Assembly: GCA_934279105.1 (NCBI GenBank)
Contig: CAKQWR010000086.1
Location: forward strand, 1-8,229
Source of the DNA: an uncultured Oribacterium sp.
GTDB lineage: Bacteria > Bacillota > Clostridia > Lachnospirales > Lachnospiraceae
Direction of reading: 5' to 3'
Length of the DNA: 8,229 bases
The translations under genes were made by a program, and so were the position numbers. Below are positions 1 through 5,922 of this stretch, one piece after another (the stretch's first letter is position 1; each line of letters begins with the position of its first letter). The notes under the pieces were generated by a model that saw only the letters and a list, made by a program, of their open reading frames with translations, did not search any database and was not told where the DNA came from.

Positions 1-235
1 CCGTGGTGCCCGGAGGGGGCGGTGCCGGAAGCCACACGAAGAGGACGTGCAGAAATCAAAATCGGGCGCTTTAGAACCAGTTGGAGTAATTTCCCTAAGA
101 CTCCTCCGCAACACTGAGTTTCCATCCAGGAAACTCAGTCGATTGCGGAGGACCTACTGGTTCTTAGCGCCCGATTTTAGATTTCTCCGGCCTCGGAGTA
201 TTGGCTTCCGGCATCTCCCCCTCCGGGCACCACGG
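1..235 (-). repeat. Large structured palindromic hairpin element, copy 1
   Basis: This 235-nt stretch folds into one long imperfect hairpin. The outer stem pairs 1-34 with 202-235; its first 19 bp are perfect, followed by one mismatch (20/216) and one G-T pair. An internal loop follows (35-50 against 187-201), then a middle stem (51-84 with 153-186). A 17-nt one-sided bulge (85-101) precedes the terminal stem (102-111 with 143-152, 113-123 with 129-139), which has a 5-nt loop at 124-128. It is placed on the - strand because its reverse complement aligns with the second copy at 4917-5148, with the bulge on the 3' side in both. It begins at base 1, so it may continue outside the window. It could be a structured RNA, a folded-DNA element or a very elaborate bidirectional terminator. 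No protein gene is supported in it. The structure is well supported and the function is unknown. Confidence 0.85.
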
Positions 236-304
236 CTACACGAAAATCATATAACGAGGCGCATGATATGTGCAGAAAAAGAACAAGCATTCTTATAAAT
301 GGTG

Positions 305-313
305 TGATAGAAT
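305..313 (+). promoter_or_regulatory. Candidate extended -10 promoter for dnaE
   Basis: The sequence TGATAGAAT combines a TG dinucleotide (305-306) with a -10-like TAGAAT hexamer (308-313). No good -35 box is visible about 17 nt upstream, as is common for extended -10 promoters. Transcription would start near 320, giving a leader of about 25 nt before the dnaE start at 345. The 236-304 stretch between palindrome copy 1 and this site shows nothing else I can name. Confidence 0.4.
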
Positions 314-344
314 ATATCTAATTGTTTGCATTATGGAGGATACG

Positions 345-3300
345 ATGGCCTTTACACATTTACACGTTCATACTAGCTACAGTCTTCTGGATGGTGCCGG
401 TCGGATTCCGGAGATGATTGCGCGCTGTCAGGAGCTCGGGATGGATTCGATGGCCATTACGGATCATGGCGTGATGTATGGCGTCATTGACTTCTATAAG
501 GAGGCGCTGAAGCAGGGGATCAAGCCGATTCTCGGCTGCGAAGTGTATCTTACGGGCGGTTCACGCTTCGACCGTGAGGTCGGAAAGGGAGAGGATCGGT
601 ATTATCATCTGGTGCTGCTCGCAGAAAATAATCAGGGCTATGCAAATCTCATGAAGATTGTGTCGACGGGTTTCATCGATGGATTTTATTATAAGCCGCG
701 TGTCGATTTCGAAACGCTCGAGCGTTATCACGAGGGCATCATCGCGTTGTCTGCCTGTCTTGCCGGTGAAGTGTCGAAAAATCTTACCCGGAATATGTAT
801 CCGGAGGCGAAGAAGGCGGCACTTCACTATCTTTCTATCTTCGGACCGGAGCATTTTTATCTGGAACTTCAAGACCATGGCTATCCGGAGCAGCGGAAGG
901 TCAATGCTGGTTTACTGCAGCTGCATGAAGAAACCGGGATTCCTCTGGTAGCCACGAACGATATTCATTACACCCGGAAGGAGGATGCAGAGCCGCATGA
1001 TATCCTGCTCTGCCTGCAGACGGGGAAGAAGATAACGGACCAGGATCGTATGCGCTATCCGGGTGGACAGTTCTATATCAAGTCCGAGGAGGAGATGCGG
1101 GCTTTATTCCCGTATGCGCAGGAAGCACTGGACAACACGCATAAAATCGCAGAGCGCTGTAATGTAAGCATTGAATTCGGACACTACCATGTGCCGGGCT
1201 ATCAGGTACCGGAGGGCTATGACACGACGGGCTACCTTCGGAAACTCTGCGAGGATGGTCTTCGGGCGCGTTACGGTGCGGAGGGAGAGCAGTACCGTGA
1301 ACGTCTCGACTATGAGCTTGATACGATTGCAAGCATGGGTTTCATGGAGTATTTCCTGATCGTCTGGGATTATGTGCACTATGCGAAGACGCATGATATC
1401 GCGGTGGGACCGGGCAGAGGCTCTGCGGCCGGCTCGCTCGTCGCATACTGTATCGGCATCACCGACATTGACCCGATGCGTTATCATCTGGTATTCGAGC
1501 GATTCCTGAATCCGGAGCGAGTGACCATGCCCGATGTCGATATGGACTTCGAGTATGAGCGGCGACAGGAGGTCATCGACTATGTGACCAGAAAGTATGG
1601 CAAGGACTGTGTGTCGCAGATCATCACCTTCGGAACGCTTGCGGCACGTGGTGTCATCCGTGATGTCGGGCGTGTGCTGGATATTCCGTATGCGAAGTGC
1701 GATATGATTGCGAAGCAGGTGCCGAATGAGCTGAATATGACGCTCGATAAAGCGCTTCAGGCGAATCCGGAACTGAAGAAAATGTATGAGGAGGATACGG
1801 AGACGCATCGCCTCATCGATATGAGTAAGCGTCTCGAGGGGCTGCCGCGTCATAGCTCCATGCATGCGGCCGGGGTCGTGATTTCAGGACAGCCACTGGT
1901 GGATTATGTGCCGGTATCGCGTGCAGCGGATGGCACGATCACGACACAGTTTACGATGACGACCATCGAGGAGCTCGGCCTTCTCAAAATGGATTTCCTG
2001 GGACTTCGAAATCTCACGGTCATCAAGGATGCGATTCGGGATGTGAATAAGCTTCATCATATGGATCTCAGCGTGGAAAACATGAACTATGCAGACCCGA
2101 AGGTTTATCAGATGATTTCCGGTGGCCACTGCGAGGGTGTGTTCCAGCTCGAGTCGGCGGGCATGAAAAACTTCATGAAGGAGCTGAAGCCGGAAGGCAT
2201 CGAGGATATCATCGCCGGTGTCGCGCTCTATCGACCGGGTCCTATGGATTTCATTCCGAAGTACATAAAGGGCAAGCAGCATCCGGAGACCATCAGCTAC
2301 GACTGCCCTGAAATCAGACCGATTCTCGAGACGACCTATGGCTGTATCGTCTATCAGGAACAGGTTATGCAGATCGTGCGAGACCTTGCAGGCTACTCGA
2401 TGGGACGTTCCGACCTCGTACGTCGTGCTATGAGTAAAAAGAAAACGAAGGTCATGGAGGAGGAGCGAAAGAACTTCGTGTATGGTAATCCGGAGCAGAA
2501 CATCCCAGGCTGCATCGCACGGGGAATCGATGAGACGACGGCGAACCATATCTATGATGAGATGATCGACTTCGCGAAGTATGCATTTAACAAGTCCCAC
2601 GCAGCCTGCTATGCGGTTGTTTCCTATCAGACGGCATATCTTCGCTGCTACTATCCGGCAGAATTTTTCGCAGCGCTTATGACCTCCTATATGGACAATA
2701 TGGGAAAGACGGCGGAGTATTTCAGCGTCGCGCGTTCTCTCGGGATCGAGATTCTGCCACCGGATGTGAATCATGCGGAAATCGGATTCTCGGTATCTTC
2801 AGAGGGGGCGATTCGTTATGGCTTAAGTGCAGTAAAGGGCGTCGGTCGTACTGCGGCAGCAGCCATCGTGAAGGAACGGCAGCAGCATGGACCATATAAG
2901 GATTTCGAGGATTTTGTGGTCCGTGTTTCAGAGAAGGGCATCAATCGTCGTGCGATCGAATACTTTATTCAGGCGGGTGGACTCGATCACTGCCCAGGCA
3001 ATCGTCGTGAGAAGATCGCGATTCTGCCGACGATCATCGAAGGCAGGGTGAAAGAAAAGCAGAACGCGATGGCCGGACAGATGACCCTCGCGGATCTTCT
3101 CGGTGAGGATAATAAGGAAGCGAGCGAATTCCGCATCCGTATGCCGAAGCTTGCGGAGTATCCGAAGGAGGAGCTGCTCCAGTATGAGAAGGAGGCGCTC
3201 GGCTTTTACCTGAGCGGTCATCCGCTGGATGCCTATCGTGCGGTGATGGACGCCAATGTTTCTGCCACAAGTGCAGACTTTCACCGTGACGAGGAGACGG

Positions 3301-3830
3301 GCGCGGTTTCGCTTCGGGATCAGCAGAAGGTAACGATCGGCGGTATTCTCACGGATGTACGGATGAAGACGACCCGGAAACAGCAGCAGATGGCATTTCT
3401 GCAGGTCGAGGATATGATGGGGACCGTGGAGGTCATCGTTTTCCCGAAAACCTGGCAGTCCTTGCGGACACAGCTTACACCAGATGCAAAAATTTTCGTC
3501 TATGGCCATGTGGATGGTTCGGGCGAGGAGGACAGTAAGCTGGTAGCAGACCATATCTATGCTTTTTCGGAGGCTCCGAAGGAACTTTGGCTGCAGCTCG
3601 AGGATAAAAATCAGTATTTCGCGCAGCAGCAGACGCTCGGACAGCTTCTGAGGGCACATTCGGGAGAAGATGGCGTGGCGATCTATCTCCGTCAGGAAAA
3701 GGCGGTGAAACGTCTGGATCGGCAGCATGCAGTTCATGTTGATTCGGTCCTTCTCGGAAGTCTATATGAGCTCCTCGGAGAAAAAAACGTTCGAGTTTCA
3801 TATAAGGTATTGAAAAAAATACAAAACTAA
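345..3830 (+). CDS. dnaE: DNA polymerase III subunit alpha (DnaE)
   Basis: Family C replicative DNA polymerase, 1161 aa, the full length expected for DnaE1-type alpha subunits. The N-terminal PHP domain (about 1-210) keeps its metal ligands: H5, H7 and H9 in HLHVH, D40-H41 in TDHG, E66 in CEVY, H88, and D206/H208 in NDIHY. This suggests a metal-binding, possibly proofreading, PHP domain, unlike the degenerate E. coli one. The polymerase core carries GPGRGS (355-360), the catalytic pair D397/D399 in PDVDMDF, and the third aspartate D550 in MDFLGL. A helix-hairpin-helix follows (YGLSAVKGVG, from 825) and an OB fold from about residue 994. The clamp-binding stretch at 912-919 reads QMTLADLL, lacking the usual aromatic. 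The start at 345 is preferred because GGAGG (335-339) lies 5 nt upstream; upstream in-frame ATGs at 270 and 333 lack such a site. There is no intein or frameshift. pfkA follows after 91 nt. Confidence 0.97.
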   Translation: MAFTHLHVHTSYSLLDGAGRIPEMIARCQELGMDSMAITDHGVMYGVIDFYKEALKQGIKPILGCEVYLTGGSRFDREVGKGEDRYYHLVLLAENNQGYANLMKIVSTGFIDGFYYKPRVDFETLERYHEGIIALSACLAGEVSKNLTRNMYPEAKKAALHYLSIFGPEHFYLELQDHGYPEQRKVNAGLLQLHEETGIPLVATNDIHYTRKEDAEPHDILLCLQTGKKITDQDRMRYPGGQFYIKSEEEMRALFPYAQEALDNTHKIAERCNVSIEFGHYHVPGYQVPEGYDTTGYLRKLCEDGLRARYGAEGEQYRERLDYELDTIASMGFMEYFLIVWDYVHYAKTHDIAVGPGRGSAAGSLVAYCIGITDIDPMRYHLVFERFLNPERVTMPDVDMDFEYERRQEVIDYVTRKYGKDCVSQIITFGTLAARGVIRDVGRVLDIPYAKCDMIAKQVPNELNMTLDKALQANPELKKMYEEDTETHRLIDMSKRLEGLPRHSSMHAAGVVISGQPLVDYVPVSRAADGTITTQFTMTTIEELGLLKMDFLGLRNLTVIKDAIRDVNKLHHMDLSVENMNYADPKVYQMISGGHCEGVFQLESAGMKNFMKELKPEGIEDIIAGVALYRPGPMDFIPKYIKGKQHPETISYDCPEIRPILETTYGCIVYQEQVMQIVRDLAGYSMGRSDLVRRAMSKKKTKVMEEERKNFVYGNPEQNIPGCIARGIDETTANHIYDEMIDFAKYAFNKSHAACYAVVSYQTAYLRCYYPAEFFAALMTSYMDNMGKTAEYFSVARSLGIEILPPDVNHAEIGFSVSSEGAIRYGLSAVKGVGRTAAAAIVKERQQHGPYKDFEDFVVRVSEKGINRRAIEYFIQAGGLDHCPGNRREKIAILPTIIEGRVKEKQNAMAGQMTLADLLGEDNKEASEFRIRMPKLAEYPKEELLQYEKEALGFYLSGHPLDAYRAVMDANVSATSADFHRDEETGAVSLRDQQKVTIGGILTDVRMKTTRKQQQMAFLQVEDMMGTVEVIVFPKTWQSLRTQLTPDAKIFVYGHVDGSGEEDSKLVADHIYAFSEAPKELWLQLEDKNQYFAQQQTLGQLLRAHSGEDGVAIYLRQEKAVKRLDRQHAVHVDSVLLGSLYELLGEKNVRVSYKVLKKIQN

Positions 3831-3838
3831 ACTATTAT
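3810..3838 (+). promoter_or_regulatory. Sigma-A-like promoter for pfkA
   Basis: TTGAAA (3810-3815) and TATTAT (3833-3838) are separated by exactly 17 nt. The -35 box lies inside the last codons of dnaE, so pfkA would have its own promoter overlapping the dnaE 3' end. The predicted start of transcription is near 3845, which is where the palindrome at 3845-3870 begins. Promoter match is seen in sequence; activity is inferred. Confidence 0.55.
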
Positions 3839-3844
3839 TAGTGC

Positions 3845-3870
3845 GAGATTGTGATAGCTTTCACAATCTC
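3845..3870. promoter_or_regulatory. Perfect 10-bp-arm palindrome: CRP-like operator or leader hairpin upstream of pfkA
   Basis: Arms 3845-3854 and 3861-3870 are perfectly complementary around a 6-nt centre. The core reads TGTGA-N6-TCACA, the consensus of CRP-family binding sites as known from E. coli. It lies at about +1 of the predicted pfkA promoter, a position where a bound protein would be expected to block transcription. As RNA it would form a 10-bp stem-loop at the 5' end of the pfkA message. A dnaE terminator is less likely because no T-tract follows directly. The operator and hairpin readings cannot be separated from sequence alone. Confidence 0.5.
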
Positions 3871-3921
3871 AATCACCAAATGTGTTTTAGGGAGATTTTT
3901 ATATAACTGGAGGATTTTATT

Positions 3922-4899
3922 ATGGCGACGAAAGCTGTGAAGACGATTGGCGTATTGACATCCGGTGGTGATGCACCAGGCATGAATGCCTGCGTTCGTA
4001 GCGTGGTTCGTACGGCGATTCACGAAGGCATCAAGGTAAAGGGTATCATGAGAGGATATGCGGGTCTTCTGCAGGAGGAGATCGTCGACATGGATACGAC
4101 CTCTGTATCCGATATCATCAGCCGTGGTGGTACGATCCTCTATACTGCAAGATGTAAGGAGTTTACTACTGCGGAGGGCCAGGCACGTGGTGCGGAGATT
4201 TGCCGTAAGCATGGCATCGATGGTATGGTTGTCATCGGTGGTGATGGTTCCTTCCGTGGTGCCGGTAAGCTGAGTGCACTTGGCATCAACACCATCGGTG
4301 TACCAGGTACCATCGACCTCGATATCGCTTGTACCGACTATACGATTGGTTTCGATACCGCCATCAATACCGCGATGGAGGCGATTGATAAGCTGCGTGA
4401 TACCTCAACCTCTCACGAGCGTTGCTCCATCATCGAGGTTATGGGACGTCGTGCAGGCTACATCGCACTGTGGTGTGGTGTTGCGAACGGCGCGGAGGAG
4501 ATTCTTCTTCCGGAGCGTTACGATGGCGATGAGCAGGCAATCATTAACCGCATCATCGAAGCGCGTAAGAGAGGAAAGAAGCATTACATCATCATTAACG
4601 CTGAGGGTATCGGTCATAGTACTTCGATGGCGAAGCGCATCGAGGCCGCAACCGGCATCGAGACCAGAGCGACGATTCTCGGTCATATCCAGCGTGGTGG
4701 TTCACCGACCTGTAAGGATCGTTACTATGCATCCATGATGGGTGCACGAGCAGCAGAGCTTCTGCACGAGGGTAAGTCAAATCGTCTTGTTGCTTATAAG
4801 CACGGCGAGTTCGTAGACTATGATATCCAGGAAGCACTTCAGATGAAGAAGGATATCAATGAGGAGCAGTACCGCATTGCGAAGCTGCTTGTTCGCTAA
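3922..4899 (+). CDS. pfkA: ATP-dependent 6-phosphofructokinase
   Basis: Phosphorylates fructose 6-phosphate to fructose 1,6-bisphosphate in the cytoplasm, the committing step of glycolysis. At 325 aa it has the normal length of bacterial group A PfkA, which acts as a tetramer. The N-terminal nucleotide loop SGGDAPGMNA (G15-G16-D17) is present. GGDGS at 106-110 carries glycine at 109 (E. coli Gly104), the residue linked to ATP rather than pyrophosphate as phosphoryl donor. The catalytic aspartate is D132 in GTIDLD; the E. coli motif is TIDND, so the asparagine is replaced by leucine (L133), while both aspartates remain. The sugar-phosphate region VMGRRAGY follows. GGAGG (3909-3913) lies 8 nt before the ATG. 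Codons favour GGT and CGT, as expected of a highly expressed gene. It is probably transcribed from the promoter at 3810-3838, and no pyruvate kinase gene follows, unlike in many Firmicutes. Confidence 0.96.
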   Translation: MATKAVKTIGVLTSGGDAPGMNACVRSVVRTAIHEGIKVKGIMRGYAGLLQEEIVDMDTTSVSDIISRGGTILYTARCKEFTTAEGQARGAEICRKHGIDGMVVIGGDGSFRGAGKLSALGINTIGVPGTIDLDIACTDYTIGFDTAINTAMEAIDKLRDTSTSHERCSIIEVMGRRAGYIALWCGVANGAEEILLPERYDGDEQAIINRIIEARKRGKKHYIIINAEGIGHSTSMAKRIEAATGIETRATILGHIQRGGSPTCKDRYYASMMGARAAELLHEGKSNRLVAYKHGEFVDYDIQEALQMKKDINEEQYRIAKLLVR

Positions 4900-4916
4900 G
4901 TCGACGTGTTATACGA

Positions 4917-5148
4917 TGGTGTGTCCGCATAGAGGGAGCCTTTGACAGCTGATCACACTCGTCGGAAAAATCGAAAAGTGGACCCTAAGAGCCAGTAGGC
5001 CATCTGCAGTCGCGGAGTTCTCCTGATGAGAACTCCGCGTTGCAGATGGAACCAAGGAAAGTTTTCCAACTGGCTCTAAGGGTCCGCTTTTGCTTTTTCA
5101 ACGACTCGGTTTAAAGCTGTCACAGGCTCCCTCTGTGTGAACACACCA
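4917..5148 (+). repeat. Large structured palindromic hairpin element, copy 2
   Basis: A 232-nt long hairpin filling the gap after pfkA. The outer stem pairs 4917-4950 with 5115-5148 with only two mismatches (4925/5140, 4942/5123) and a few G-T pairs. The internal loop is 4951-4965 against 5099-5114, with a possible 4-bp helix inside (4961-4964 with 5102-5105). The middle stem pairs 4966-4999 with 5066-5098. A 16-nt bulge (5050-5065) sits on the 3' side only. The terminal stem pairs 5000-5022 with 5028-5049, has a bulged T near 5010 and a CTGAT loop. Segment lengths match copy 1 almost base for base, although the outer stems share only about a third of positions. No flanking target-site duplication is apparent. 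A tandem 7-mer ACACACC (5141-5154) sits at the 3' edge. The structure is seen directly; the role is unknown. Confidence 0.87.
4978..5098 (+). terminator. Possible bidirectional terminator within palindrome copy 2
   Basis: The middle stem of copy 2 is GC-rich at its base (GTGGACCC at 4978-4985 with GGGTCCGC at 5080-5087). It is followed by CTTTTGCTTTTT (5087-5098) and preceded by an A-rich run (4966-4977). That is the shape of an intrinsic terminator in both directions, and it lies about 80 nt after the pfkA stop. The stem is far longer than ordinary terminators and carries a bulge and a branched-off terminal stem. Termination may therefore be a side effect of the larger element. Confidence 0.4.
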
Positions 5149-5224
5149 CACACCGGTTTGCTGATACATCCACGTTTGCTTGCGTTTATGAGAACATGCT
5201 TTTGATATAAACGATGGAACGGGG

Positions 5225-5253
5225 AAGACAGTTTTATGGCTTTGTGCTATAAT
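5225..5253 (+). promoter_or_regulatory. Extended -10 promoter for the hypothetical-dusB operon
   Basis: A perfect TATAAT (5248-5253) is preceded directly by TGC (5245-5247), giving an ideal extended -10. AAGACA (5225-5230) sits 17 nt upstream as a partial -35. Transcription should start near 5260, leaving a leader of about 60 nt before the gene at 5323. The stretch 5149-5224 between palindrome copy 2 and this promoter shows nothing I can name. Confidence 0.65.
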
Positions 5254-5322
5254 GCGATCACTGTTTTGCATAGCTTGTGAAAGAAAGCTGGTTTTTGTTG
5301 CATTTAAATAAGGATTTATAAT

Positions 5323-5919
5323 ATGGGGCATATGAATATGGTAAATGAGAGTAGTGAGGTCGTTTTGTGTGCGGCGAATGCGTATCATCAGAAGTATTAT
5401 CTGAATCCGGAGTATGGGAATCTGCCGGAGGATGTGCAGAAGGAGCTGAAGCTGATTGCGGTGGATTATGTCGAGGAAATCGGTGGCGTTTTTATGATGG
5501 CATTTAACACGGATCAGAAACTTGTGCTGAAATCGATGCATGAGGAGGATGATCTTCGTTTTGATGATGCGACTGCGCAGAAGCGAATCGGAGAGCTGGC
5601 GACGCGCTATGAGGCACTGTTTACGAAGCTCGAAACCTATTATCAGGCTCTGGAGACATTGCATGGGCGCGGAAAGGCAGGCGCGGAAGCGACGGATGAA
5701 GATCTGCAGGTCGAACCGGGCGCAAACAATCCGGAGGGACATGCGGAGGTTCGTCGTGCGACCGCGGAGGAACCGTCGACATCCGAAGAGGATGCCACGC
5801 TTGTATCGGAAGCAGAACAGGGAAGTATTCGGATGACGGGTTCCTGGGATATGCCGGTGATGCCGGATGATCCGAATGCGGAGCAGACAGCATACCATAC
5901 ACTTTTTGGGGATGATTAA
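5323..5919 (+). CDS. Hypothetical protein, conserved Lachnospiraceae type, with acidic tail
   Basis: A 198-aa cytoplasmic protein with no signal peptide or membrane segment. The N-terminal part (about 9-112) looks like a folded domain, beginning with EVVLCAANAYHQKYYLNPEY and continuing through an EEIGG motif (51-55) to a helical stretch ending near ETYYQAL (104-110). It resembles a small uncharacterised family I recall from Lachnospiraceae, possibly DUF6145; I am not certain of the number. Residues 115-198 are rich in Glu, Asp, Ala, Pro, Ser and Thr and are probably disordered, ending in a tryptophan-containing segment (SWDMPVMPDD). AAGGA lies about 8 nt before the chosen ATG; in-frame ATGs at residues 4 and 6 are weaker choices. 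The stop is 3 nt from the dusB start, so the two are co-transcribed and probably translationally coupled. That hints at a link to tRNA modification or translation but does not prove it. Function unknown. Confidence 0.85.
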   Translation: MGHMNMVNESSEVVLCAANAYHQKYYLNPEYGNLPEDVQKELKLIAVDYVEEIGGVFMMAFNTDQKLVLKSMHEEDDLRFDDATAQKRIGELATRYEALFTKLETYYQALETLHGRGKAGAEATDEDLQVEPGANNPEGHAEVRRATAEEPSTSEEDATLVSEAEQGSIRMTGSWDMPVMPDDPNAEQTAYHTLFGDD

Positions 5920-5922
5920 TAT

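Noticed and set aside
47..298. 83-aa open frame across palindrome copy 1
   Set aside because: It crosses both arms of the hairpin, is very arginine-rich, has no ribosome binding site and runs past the palindrome into the dnaE leader.
1884..2774. 296-aa open frame antisense to dnaE (others at 1104-1865 and 2928-3737)
   Set aside because: These mirror the dnaE codon pattern, have no family resemblance and no ribosome binding site.
3845..3870. Intrinsic terminator for dnaE
   Set aside because: The stem is good but no T-run follows directly, and its position at the predicted pfkA start fits an operator or leader hairpin better.
4274..4738. 154-aa alternative-frame open frame inside pfkA
   Set aside because: It overlaps the PfkA catalytic core in another frame and has low-complexity Ser/Arg/Val content.
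4917..5148. Insertion sequence or MITE origin of the palindromes
   Set aside because: No transposase is present and no target-site duplication is visible around copy 2. The two copies share structure more than sequence. Not fully excluded.
4917..5148. Retron RNA, integron attC site or CRISPR
   Set aside because: There is no reverse transcriptase, integrase, gene cassette or repeat-spacer array in the window. The element is longer than attC sites and has no msr-like part.
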